Source: Gonocerus acuteangulatus (lineage: Eukaryota; Arthropoda; Insecta; Hemiptera; Coreidae). From it: 64,000 nucleotides of DNA. The number at the start of each line of letters is the position of its first letter. The stretch's first letter is position 1. The stretch lies in assembly GCA_946811695.1 (NCBI GenBank), contig OX328123.1, positions 12,401,853 to 12,465,852 on the forward strand, written 5' to 3'. A program made the position numbers and the translations under genes. Below, one piece after another: positions 19,607 to 29,689 of this stretch. Below the pieces are notes generated by a model. The model was not told the origin of the DNA and did no database searches. It saw only the letters and a program-made list of their open reading frames with translations.

Positions 19607-20441
19607 ATTCCGCTGCATAACTAAGCACTTTCCTCATAATTTTTGTAGTGTAGACTACATTACTGAATAATTTGCTGTAAATAACCTATATAAATAAAAT
19701 AAAAACGTGAATAGTTCTGCTCATTTACATTTCTTATGAGAATTGTTCAATTATTAATTTTGTAAAGAATTTGATATATTAATACATTTTACTGTACTAC
19801 TTATTGAATACATAAAATAATCATTTTCCGTCTGACGCAGGAACAGGATACAGTCCCCCTAGTGGGAGATAGCGCTCCTCGCGGCGGCTTTGTAGACCTA
19901 CGTCTGGCGGGCTAATTCTAATGAAACAGAGTTTAAAGTAAACCCTCCTTTCCAATAGACCGATTTACTTCAATTTTACAACACTTCTTTCTCATGAGAT
20001 ACCCACGACTTATACCGCGTTTCGTTACAATACAGCAGAAAGTTCGACCGGTATGAGTATATTAGTACTTTAGGTCCGGAGTAACCCCCCCCCCCCCCTC
20101 CAAATAACCCGATTTAGTTTATTTTTACAACCCATTTTTCTCTGTTGATTACCACCACGACTACTGAGTTTTGTTGAAATGTAACAAAAATTACAGCTGG
20201 TAGTGGCTAATTGGTAATGTGGGTCCGGAGTAACCCCCCCCCCCCCTCCTAATAAACCTATTTAGTTTATTTTCACAACGTATTTCTCTCTTAAAATCAA
20301 AATAACGAATACCTAGTTTCGTTGAAATATAACAAGAAATACGGCTGGTATGGTTAAATTAGTGTTTTTGGCCCTGGGTAACCCCCCCCCCTCCCGATGG
20401 ACCGATTTTGGTGGTTAAAGAACTCGTTCAATCGAGTGCTA
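19607..20441 (-). repeat. family B copy, inverted
   Basis: Begins CTGCATAACTAAGCACTTTCCTC, passes the CCTATATAAATAAAATAAAAAC block and a segment with CGTCTGGCGGGC, then three internal segments each preceded by a long C run. The C runs (20085-20098, 20237-20247, 20381-20391) are homopolymer expansions and may be inaccurate in the assembly. Confidence 0.7.
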
Positions 20442-20574
20442 ATCGAACGCTATATACCACGTTTCGTCAAGAAAAAACAAAAACTCTGGCCGCTATCGTG
20501 CTAACAGACACACACACATATATATATGTATGTATATATAGATATATATATATATATAGATATATATATATCTA

Positions 20575-20641
<67 letters not shown>

Positions 20642-20713
20642 ATGTGTCTGTTAGCACGATAGCGGCGAGAGTTTTTGTTTTTTCTTGACGAAACATGGTA
20701 TATAGCGTTCGAT
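20442..20713. repeat. palindrome with 70-bp arms around (TA)n
   Basis: The left arm (20442-20513, ATCGAACGCTATATACCACG to CTAACAGACACA) is repeated in inverse as 20643-20713 with only a few mismatches. The centre is CA/TA microsatellite. It is family B sequence that doubles back on itself, as if an inverted duplication had started within (TA)n. Confidence 0.9.
20514..20642. repeat. (CA)n(TA)n microsatellite
   Basis: Compound CA, TA and TG tracts that are themselves nearly palindromic. Confidence 0.95.
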
Positions 20714-20785
20714 CTATCTTGACCCAGGTCAAGGGAAGGATAAGACAGGTGTGTGGGAAAAGGACAACGAACAGGGTGGGATTAC

Positions 20786-21688
20786 CTAACGGGAGGTTTT
20801 GAGGATATGGAAAATGTTGGAATAGGTTGAGGAGATGACTTCTTTGTCAATTTTGTCATTGACGGGATTATTTTCTAGATGGATATGTATGGATTCAGAA
20901 AGGAGCCGCTTCTCAAGGTTGGGTTCAGTGGAAAGGATGGAGAAATTTTGGAAATCAAATTTATGTCCGTCCGTGATAGCGTATCTAGATAGCGCGGTTT
21001 TAATGTCTCTGTCCTTAATGTTGTATTTGTGTGTTTTTAGTCTGTTTTGAATGCGGTTCCTCGTCGGTCCAATGTAAGTGCTGTTGCAGTTGGGTGTAGA
21101 ACAAGGAATTCGGTAAACGACATTGGATCTATTTTCTTGTGGGATTGGGTCTTTGAGATTGGTGTATAGGGTTTTCAGTTTGTTTTTAGTGGAGAGGCCT
21201 AGGTTTAGGTTGGGAAATGTGCCTCTGAGGGATTTTTGGATTTTTTCCGAGAGGTTAGGGATGTACGGAAGGGATCTGAATAGGGGAATGACACTATCAT
21301 GAGAGGTGGAAGGGGGTTCGGGATTTTTAAATGAATTTATAAGGGAGGTGATGGTGTGTTTCGGGAATCCATTGGCCTTGAGTATTTCTAGGAGTCGGGA
21401 TATGTTCTTGGGATGAAATTTAGGATCGGATAGGGTAAGGGATCGATATATTAGGTTTTTTGCTGTATTCAAGATTTGATGTGAGGGATGTGAGGATTGG
21501 TAATGGAGGAGTCGGCCAGAATAAGTGGGTTTGGTGAACCAATCGGTGGATATGGAGCCATCGGGGTTTCTTATCACAAGTAAGTCAAGGACTTTTCTGT
21601 CCCGTTTTCTTGAAACGGGACAGCTCTCAATCTTCTCGATAGGTATGTTACTACGCCACTGTTCTGTATTCTCTTGTATACTATACAC
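20786..21688 (-). pseudogene. Penelope-like element ORF, C-terminal part with GIY-YIG nuclease
   Basis: A 300-codon open frame. Residues about 30-75 match the end of Penelope-like RTs (V-L-D-L-L, then K-P-T-Y-S-G-R and Q-S-S-H-P). From about residue 190 a GIY-YIG domain appears: V-V-Y-R-I-P-C, S-T-Y-I-G-P-T and R-I-Q-N-R-L-K-T-H-K. The RT core, with its catalytic aspartates, should precede the Met but is missing: upstream lies only 30 bases and then a (TA)n tract. So this is a truncated copy with an intact frame in the surviving part. The class is known for EN(+) elements with this domain order. A hammerhead motif lies 155 bases to the right, on the opposite strand. Confidence 0.85.
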
Positions 21689-21717
21689 ATGTATATTTAT
21701 TTAGATTTATATTATTA

Positions 21718-21762
<45 letters not shown>
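21718..21762. repeat. (TA)n microsatellite
   Basis: About 22 TA units between the Penelope-like fragment and the hammerhead-bearing segment. Confidence 0.95.
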
Positions 21763-21765
<3 letters not shown>

Positions 21766-21842
21766 TCACTCATATAAGTACTCATATTTTTGATAGTTTA
21801 TCTATTCTTTTCTGTCATTGTTATACCATATATGATTTTACA

Positions 21843-21881
21843 GCCCTGAAGATGGCTTGTATAGCAAGCCGAAACGTCGGC
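21843..21881 (+). ncRNA. hammerhead ribozyme-like motif
   Basis: Stem I strand GCC (21843-21845), CTGAAGA (21846-21852), one extra T, stem II GGCTTG/CAAGCC, GAAAC, cleavage triplet GTC, stem I strand GGC (21879-21881). All invariant core residues are present (position 7 is free). Stem III has no loop, so it would need a second copy. The downstream sequence (GACCGAAACCCCGACGATC) resembles that after the motif at 39263. Confidence 0.7.
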
Positions 21882-21959
21882 AGTAATAAATATACATTTT
21901 AACCATAAAATGTGTTTTATTAAATAAGAACATTGACCGAAACCCCGACGATCAACGCT

Positions 21960-22557
21960 TCCTATGTAAAACATTAGTCAACTGAATCCAACGACTCTAA
22001 GCATCCATATCGAAATTAGTCAGAAAACTAGTTGTGTCCACTTTTCTCAGAAACCGTTTCAGCTATCGCCTTAAAAATGGTTCCATTCGTATTCCTGTGT
22101 TATAGAAACTATAAAAAGTGTACCTGAAAGTCTACTAACGAAAAGCCGAAAGCGCAACGATTTTTTTCACGCGGATTTCGCCCATAAAACACCTTTTAAA
22201 TCATATAAAATGATTTTTATTTAAGTTCATCAAAATCGCACCATTTTTATTATTTTTTTATATATTAGCTACGAATTATGAATAGTGAACACTGCTCCCA
22301 TATTGTGTCAAAGGGTTAATAAAACACACACACAAAATCGAATAAAGAACTATCCCCGAAACGTTTTTTTGTCCTCATTTGAGGCCTCGTAAATTACATA
22401 TCTGGATTACAGCTGTTAGGTGCGATAAGAAATCCTGTTCCACAAGGACATAGATAACGCGTTCACGTATCAATCGAAAAACACCTTTTCACGTGAGGAA
22501 TATTTTTCTTCGTCATACACAGTTGAATAAAATACAAATTAAATTAATTCATGCCCA
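21960..22557. other. mixed repeat remnants, no gene
   Basis: Contains family A-type internal sequence in inverse (GAAACCGTTTCAGCTATCGCC and a block ending TTCGCCCATAAAACACC, about 22000-22260) without its ends. No gene signal. Confidence 0.45.
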
Positions 22558-22935
22558 CGTTTACATTGTATGAATCATGTCTTTATAGGACATAGATTTA
22601 CCTTCTGAACTGTTTACATTGCATGAATCAAGTCTTTATAGGACATAGATTTACCTTCTGATCTGTTTACATTGCATGAATCATGTCTTTATAGGACATA
22701 GATTTACCTTCTGATCTGTTTACATTGCATGAATCAAGTCTTTATAGGACATAGATTTACCTTCTGATCTGTTTACATTGCATGAATCATGTCTTTATAG
22801 GACATAGATTTACCTTCTGATCTGTTTACATTGCATGAATCAAGTCTTTATAGGACATAGATTTACCTTCTGATCTGTTTACATTGCAAGAATCATGTCT
22901 TTATAGGACATAGATTTACCTTCTGATCTGTTTGC
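22558..22935. repeat. 53-bp tandem array, about 7 copies, alternating types
   Basis: The unit contains TTTACATTGCATGAATCA and TCTTTATAGGACATAGATT. Units alternate between ATCATGTC and ATCAAGTC, so the last amplification step probably copied a 106-bp dimer. The last unit decays after 22935. Confidence 0.95.
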
Positions 22936-23247
22936 ATTGCTTAAAGTAAGGAGATCAGCTGATATGAACATAGTAAAATACAGTGCTTCTCTATAGTAAA
23001 ATAAGAGTATATAGTGATATTAGTGGAAAAGTGAAAATTTGTTACTCAAAAATGAAAGAAAATTTTAACAATATCTTTGACTGTGATAAGAAGAAAAGAC
23101 ATTGTTTTGATTTATGTAAAAATAGTGAAAATTACGGAAATCATGAAGATAACCTCAAACCTGTTCCACAATACCTAGTAGTTAAAGTTATTAAAAAAGG
23201 TATGGATTTCAATTCTATTAATCCTTTTGGTAAAAATGCAGTTTCCA

Positions 23248-23943
23248 GCCCTCCAAACTGATTTCTTTCAAATTTTGCACAATAACGTATTTTGATGCAC
23301 TAAACACGAATACGATAAAAAAAAAACGTCGGATTTAAATAGGAAAGAAGTTATTAAGCACTTAAGTTCACTGTTATGCAGGTTCTCAGAGCTAATGTAA
23401 ACAACTAAATTTGTGACGACTTTAAGGCATAAATGACGACTTTAAGGCATACATGCTATGCGTTTCCGCTCGCTACGCTCGCTCAAGAAGATAACAAAAC
23501 CCCAGTCAATCCAACTCGCTAAAATTAATAGAATATAATATTAAGCACTAAAGTTAGGAAGGTTATAAAACTAGGCGTCATCAGCGTATTTGTAAACACG
23601 CGCATGCGCAGATATGTAACATTGGGAAACAGAGAACTATCATTTGAAATGTTCAGAAACCATTTATTCGAAAATATTGCCAATTTTAAGGGCATCGTCA
23701 CCTGTCGCTTAAGGGCATACGTGCTATGCGTTTCCGCTCGCTACGCTCGCTCAAGAAGTTAACAAAACCCCAGTCAATCCAACTCGCTATAATTAATAGC
23801 TCTCATAACCTGCATAACAGTGAACTTAAGTGGTTAATAACTTCTTTCCTATTTAAATCCGACGTTTTTCTTTTATCGTATTCGTGTTTAGTGCATCAAA
23901 ATACGTTATTGTGCAAAATTTGAAAGTAATCGGTTTGGAGGGC
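23248..23943. mobile_element. foldback/MITE element with ~145-bp inverted arms and internal direct repeat
   Basis: The arms 23248-23398 and 23797-23943 are inverse copies, ending GCCCTCCAAAC and GTTTGGAGGGC. Between them a segment of about 90 bp (TGCTATGCGTTTCCGCTCGC to CCAACTCGCT) is present twice in direct orientation (23454-23530 and 23724-23800). No coding sequence and no clear TSD. The right end is fused to a LINE RNase H fragment. Confidence 0.8.
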
Positions 23944-24475
23944 TTGCTCGTTTTCCTCTTATGCCCATATGTGATGGCACCCAAATGAAAATGATGCTCT
24001 TGCTCGAGTTCCTCAGTGTGGGAGTTACTTTATTTGCAAGCCAACATTTCTTGACTCCGGGTTTCCTCAGGCTTTGTAGGCAACTAAAGGAGTCTGTGGC
24101 TATTATAAAACTGTCTTCAGACGAAGCGAGAGCATCATTTATCGCCCGGAATATTGAGTACATTTCAGCTGTATAAATAGAAGTTTCACGGCGAAGTGTG
24201 CACTTCTTTACAATTCCGTTTATAGTCCATGCACAACCACAAATAGAGTCCACTGTTAGATATATAGAGGCGTCTGTGCATATCCACGTTCTCTTCTCGG
24301 ATATTTCTTGACGTTCCCTTAGCATTGCGTGGAGTATCATGGGGTTGATGTCCTGTTTGTTAGTTTGATGGAGGCTAAGATCCACTATAATGCTCACTGG
24401 ATACCAGGATGGATAAAGATGGATGCTTTCTTCTACTGGAGTTAGGTTCTCGGCTCCTAGATGTTCAATTACCAC
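23944..24475 (-). pseudogene. LINE RNase H domain fragment
   Basis: From Met at 24475 the frame shows an RNase H domain in the usual order: C-T-D-A-S (first Asp), A-E-M (Glu), A-T-D-S (second Asp) and W-V-P-S-H-M-G-I-R-G near the end. This is the RNase H of I/R1/Jockey-type LINEs, which normally lies between RT and the C-terminal zinc knuckle. Coding similarity ends where the foldback element begins (23943), and the frame runs into that element to a chance stop at 23906. Neither RT nor the 3' end is attached. Confidence 0.85.
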
Positions 24476-24479
24476 TCAC

Positions 24480-24712
24480 TTTCTTAAAAGTATTTGGTAT
24501 TATTAATTTCCTTTTTCTTGGATTATTATGCAAGTTGTTTATTTTTTTTTTTTAATGTTTCATATTTTCTTTCTTGGAATTTTTCTTTTTTTAACAACCT
24601 TTTTTTTTTACATTTATTGTAATTTTTACATATTCTAGCAATTTAATTTTTGTATTCATGTATTGAGCAAGTCGTCTTCGTTACGAATGCTCTTAAATAA
24701 ATAAATAAAGTA
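24480..24712 (+). repeat. probable LINE 3' untranslated end
   Basis: A T-rich stretch followed by GTCTTCGTTACGAATGCTC and a (TAAA)n tail resembles the 3' end of a non-LTR element in plus orientation. No coding part is attached. Confidence 0.35.
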
Positions 24713-24798
24713 AGGAATGCAGCTTTAGAGGTTGCACTGCTGAATGAATTTTAAAATTTAATTTTACTATCTGAATTTCACCCTCGATATAATCTTCG

Positions 24799-24880
24799 TG
24801 TGTATAGTCCCGCAACAGACCACAAGCACCCACAACGGTAGATACTGCAGAGGTATTTGAATCATGACCACAAGACACAC
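24799..24880 (+). repeat. old repeat; paralogue of the hAT-MITE insertion site
   Basis: CCCGCAACAGACCACAAGC to GATACTGCAGAGGTATTTG and AATCATGAC matches 26578-26638, the sequence left of the first hAT-type MITE. Here it continues without the MITE. Confidence 0.7.
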
Positions 24881-25689
24881 TAGGGAGATACTGTGGTCAG
24901 TACTACAAGATACCCAATAATAAATTAATTTATGGGTAGGTGGGATTAGGGGCAGTCTGGGACCCCGAAATTAATTCACGAACAAAGACACTAGAAGATA
25001 AAATCTTAAGAGCGCTCGAGTTTTTGAACCTGGGTATTATTCTTTATTCCAGGGATCTACCACTGAGCTAACCTCATTTTATTAGTTCAATGTGCACAGT
25101 GGCGCGGAAGTATGGTTTTTTTTATTTTTTTTTTTCTTCGAGTTCCACATCTAACAAACTCTACGAAAATTACACAATTTAAAACAAAAAAACTGTAATC
25201 TCAAATAAGTAGTGTTCCTTTCGTCCTTCAAAATCACTCATTACTCAATCACTAGGAACTCAATGGACCCAGAATTTAATTATTGAAATGGTGGACGCTT
25301 TGTTTAGGAAGACTTTAGAAAACCTGTACAAATGTACAGAAACGAAGCCCGAAAATGTAGGGAAGTTTCTCCCACATTATTGCTCTTGGGCAAATCATAA
25401 ATTATTGATATTTGATGTATATTTGAACAAATAAAACCGTTTCCAGACTTTCACAATAATGCTGCAAATAAACTGCCTGCAGCACTCTTTTCTTAGCTAA
25501 TTTGACTTTGTTGACAGAAATTAATTTGTTGTTTTATAACTGAATTCCTTTTCATTTTCCAGACCTAATGGTTTTAAACTTTGAATTGTCCTTAGCAAGA
25601 CTGCGAGTTGAAATAAGGCAGGGGCTCTGTAATTAATTCAGTTGGATAATTACTGGGCAGGAATTCCTCCAAGGAAATTATAATCCTTT
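24881..25689. other. no gene recognised
   Basis: No open frame or repeat that I could assign. Confidence 0.4.
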
Positions 25690-25755
25690 TATTCATTTTA
25701 GCAATTTCCAAGATCCTACCTAGTAGACACGGAAAATGAAACCAGTTAAAATTTA

Positions 25756-25814
<59 letters not shown>

Positions 25815-26155
25815 GTTATATATGTGTCCGTTAACACGATACAGGCCTGAGCTTTTGTTTTTCCGCCACGAAACTTGGTAAGTAGTATTCCCCGTCAAAC
25901 GATTGAACGAGTTCGTTAACCAACAAAATCGGTTCATCTGGGGGGGGGGTTACTCCGGAGCCAAAGTAGTTATTTGTCAATACCAAAATTAATTACAAAA
26001 GTAATAATTGAAACAGGTGTTCATAATAAATTCAAAAGAGCAGAACTATTTATGTTTTTATTTTATTTATCTATCTAGGTTATTTTAAGCAAATTATTCA
26101 GAAATGCACTCGACCCTACCCAATTCTGAGGAAAGTGCTTAGTTATGCAGGTAAT
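25690..26155 (+). repeat. family B copy, shortened
   Basis: Starts within the CCTACCTAGTAGACAC block, has the (TA)n tract at 25755-25809, GTCCGTTAACACGATACAGG, one ACTCCGGA segment, then jumps to the 3' block and ends GAGGAAAGTGCTTAGTTATGC. Two of the three internal segments are missing compared with 17404-18315. Confidence 0.7.
25755..25809. repeat. (TA)n microsatellite inside family B
   Basis: About 27 TA units at the standard position. Confidence 0.95.
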
Positions 26156-26638
26156 TATAGAATAAAGAGAGAAATTATTTTATTGCAGCAAGATTGAGTT
26201 ATCTTTTGATTACTAAAAGCTTTGAGTTCTCACAAATGTTATAGTTATAAACAGATATTTTATGCAATAGATTGTTTTGAAAATACGCAGGAAATGGAAA
26301 TTTAATATTTGCAAACTGTTTCTTCTTACAACTCGTATTCTACAAAATTTAAACTAAATGCACATGAATAATAATGGGTTTAAATCCCAGCCTGGCGAAT
26401 TAATGTTTTATTAAAATATCTGAAAATATTTATTTTAAAGTATCACAAGAAAATTCGCTTGGAGCGAATTATTTTGAGCTATAAATGATTGAACTACATA
26501 TTAAAGCGTTCCATACAAATTATATTACGAACCACCTTAAGAAAATAGTCTAGCAAACTAAAAAAAAAAATAATAATTCCCGTAACAGGCCACGAGGACC
26601 CTAAGGGGCAGATACTATAGAGGTATCTGAGTTATGAC

Positions 26639-27861
26639 TAGGGGCCGGATTCTTAGGTTTTCACCTATTTTTTTCCTTTCTCCTAAACATGATATTGATC
26701 GGTTTTTTATACGATTCGCGTCTTGTAGTATCATTCATGCAAATTTGGGAGAACCTAAAAAAACCTATTCAGGGTGATATCACCTAAAAAGCGATGTATT
26801 GACCTAGACAGACCTCATCTTTAAAATAGAAAGTAGAATTCAATGAACTCATTCCCTCCATCAAACAAATTTTCTTAATAGCATCTTCCCGGGTCCAGAC
26901 GTTCAGGGAAATTTTACTATGAGTGTAACTTCCCTCAAAATCTCATTTGAATCGCCTACACTGGAGCTATAAGATGCGATAGAATGCCCCTCCTATATCT
27001 TGTCATGTAAACCGGCGCATCCTTATCTTTCGCCGCTTTTAAGACGGTTCTCTAAGACAACATGAAGAGTTTCACCGTCGAAAACCTAGGCACATATATC
27101 GGACTTTACTGAAACAAAGGGTAATACCAATTTTAGTTTCATACTTTTCCTTTTAAATTTTTCCAAGATTTAATTATTTGGTTTCTAACATAGCAGTGAA
27201 ATTCTTCGACATGTTCTTTAGAAGTTGAAACTCTTCAGTAGAGAAACTTAAAATGTTCTTCAAATATTTATTTTCATTGTTTTGTTTTATGTTCTTATTT
27301 ATTTTTGTTATTAATGTAGGTTTCATTAAATAATTTAATTTATTTTTATTCTTTTTAAACATTGCTTTATTTCTAAAATGCATTTTATTTATATAAATTT
27401 CATTCACTTTGTTTTTTAAATAAATATTTTATTGAATATTCGGACTACTTATTCTTCTTTTTAAAAAAATAACTTCTTTTCCCATTTTATTTTTATTTGC
27501 TCATCTTTTTTTTCCTTCTCAATATACAATTCTATAAAATAAGATTATTTGTTGTTTATTTTTATGTCACTATTTATATACATATTAATTTATCAATGAT
27601 AAATTAATCGAAATTATTAATGATAAATTATAATAGGTTGAACTTATTTTTTGAATCTATTGCATCATTTTTATAACCTATAAAAACCTAAAATGGGGTT
27701 TTATATAAAACCTAAAAAGACCTATTTTTGAACCTATTCAAAAATTTTTATCACCTAAAAAAACCTAAAATGGAGTTATCAATAAAAACCTAAAAATACC
27801 TATTATGCCTGCAGCAAAAACCTAATTGGATGCTTGTTCTATACTAAAAATCCGGTCCCTA
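26639..27861 (+). mobile_element. hAT-type MITE, complete, with 8-bp TSD
   Basis: The termini TAGGGGCCGGATT and AATCCGGTCCCTA are inverted. The flanks GTTATGAC (26631-26638) and GTCATGAC (27862-27869) are an 8-bp TSD with one mismatch, the hAT hallmark. Both subterminal regions are packed with CCTAAAA/ACCTATT motifs, as expected for transposase binding. No transposase is encoded; the 77-codon frame 27174-27407 has no known feature. Confidence 0.88.
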
Positions 27862-27869
27862 GTCATGAC

Positions 27870-28670
27870 TAGGGACCGGATTCTTAGGTTTTCACCTATT
27901 TTTTTCCTTTCTCCTAAACATGATATTGATCGGTTTTTTATGCGATTCGCGTCTTGTATTATCATTCATGCAAATTTGGAAGAACCTAAAAAAACCTATT
28001 TAGGGTGATATGACCTAAAATCACCTAAATAGCGATGTGTTGACCTAGACTGACCTAATCTTTAAAATAGAAAATAGAATTCAATGAACTCATTTCCTCC
28101 ATCAAACAAATTTTCTTAATAGCATCTTCCCGGGTTCAGGGAAATTTTACTAGGAGTGTCACTTCCCTCAAAATCTCATTTGAATTGTCAACACTGGAGC
28201 TATAAGATGCGATAAAATACCCTCTTATATCTCGTCATGTAAACCGGCGCATCCTTATCTTTCTCTGCTTTCAAGACAGTTCTCTCAGACAACAGGAAGA
28301 ATTTCACCGTCGAAAACCTAGGCATCTATATGGTAGTTTACTGTAACAAGGGTTAATACCTATTTTAGTTTCATATAACTTCCCTTATAAATTTTTCCAA
28401 GATTTAATTATTTGGTTTCTAACATAGTTAAGTACCTTTCTGTAGGCAGTTAAATTCTTCCTCACGTTCTTTAGAAGTTGAAGCTCTTCAGTAGAGAACT
28501 TAAAATGTCCTTCACATATTCATTTTGATTGTTTTGTTTTGTGTTCTTATTTATTTTTGTTATTAATGTAGGTTTCATGAAATAATTTAATTTATTTTTC
28601 TTTTTTTAGACATTGCTTTATTTCTGAAATGCATTTTATTTATATAAATTTCATTCACTTTGTTTTTAGC
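27870..28670 (+). mobile_element. second hAT-type MITE, 3' truncated
   Basis: Starts TAGGGACCGGATT immediately after the shared GTCATGAC and matches 26639-27418 along its whole length. It is cut off by the family B copy at 28671, so the right TIR is lost. Confidence 0.88.
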
Positions 28671-28788
28671 ACTTTCCTCCGAAGGAAAGTAGCTATTGAG
28701 GTTGGACTCATGACGGAATTTTTGAAAAATTTCTTCAAATCTTTATCGATCCTACCTAGTAGACACCGAAAATGACCCCCGTTAAAAT

Positions 28789-28797
28789 TTATATATA

Positions 28798-28848
<51 letters not shown>
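28789..28848. repeat. (TA)n microsatellite inside family B
   Basis: About 28 TA units with one TC interruption. Confidence 0.95.
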
Positions 28849-28852
<4 letters not shown>

Positions 28853-29066
28853 CTGTTAACACGATAGCGGCCAGAGTTTTTGTTTTTTCGTCACGAAACT
28901 TGGTATATAGCATTCAATTAGCAAACGATTGAACGAGTTCGTTAACCACCAAAGTCGGTCCACCGGAAGGGGGGGTTTACCGCGAACCCAAAACACTAAT
29001 TTGACTATGTCAGCCGTAATATTTGTTATATTTCAACGAAACTTGGTATTCGTAGTGGTAATATAG

Positions 29067-29266
29067 NNNNNNNNNNNNNNNNNNNNNNNNNNNNNNNNNN
29101 NNNNNNNNNNNNNNNNNNNNNNNNNNNNNNNNNNNNNNNNNNNNNNNNNNNNNNNNNNNNNNNNNNNNNNNNNNNNNNNNNNNNNNNNNNNNNNNNNNNN
29201 NNNNNNNNNNNNNNNNNNNNNNNNNNNNNNNNNNNNNNNNNNNNNNNNNNNNNNNNNNNNNNNNNN
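29067..29266. other. assembly gap (200 N)
   Basis: Exactly 200 unknown bases within a family B repeat. The round number suggests a placeholder length. Frames drawn across it are artefacts. Confidence 1.
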
Positions 29267-29689
29267 GTTCATTAGGAGGGGGGGGTTTACTCCGGACCCA
29301 AATTACTAATATACTCTTACTGGGATTTATTTCTGCTCTATTGTAACGAAACGCGGTATACGTCATGGGTAACGCATGAGAAAGAAGTGTTGTAAAAATG
29401 AGCTAAATTGGTCAATCGGAAAGGGGGGTTTACTTTATAATATATTTCAATAGAATAGCCCGCCAGACGTAGGTTCGCAAGGCCGCCGCAAGGAGCGCTT
29501 TCTACCATTAAAGGGACTGTATCCTGTTCCTGCGTCAGATCAAAATACGAAAATAGGATGTGTTTTGTATTTATTAAGTAGTGTAGTAGGTACCATGTGT
29601 AAACATAACTCTAGAAGCAAATTAATTACAAAATTAATAATTGAACAGTTACGCATCGTTTACAACAGTTGGATTTAGGACTTAATATA

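Larger units (their letters stand above)
28671..29640 (+). repeat. family B copy containing the assembly gap
   Basis: Starts AGCACTTTCCTCCGAAGG, has (TA)n at 28789-28848, GTCTGTTAACACGATAGCGG and the internal ACTCCGGA segments on both sides of the gap. A block with AGCCCGCCAGACGTAGG follows near 29456. The right terminal motif is not visible. Confidence 0.75.

Noticed and set aside
22558..22935. CRISPR-like array
   Set aside because: Units are contiguous without variable spacers, and the context is eukaryotic.
22983..23261. 92-residue protein-coding gene
   Set aside because: No family similarity that I recognise, AT-driven composition, and the end lies inside the foldback element.
29010..29366. 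Two frames across the N run
   Set aside because: They exist only because unknown bases were treated as open.
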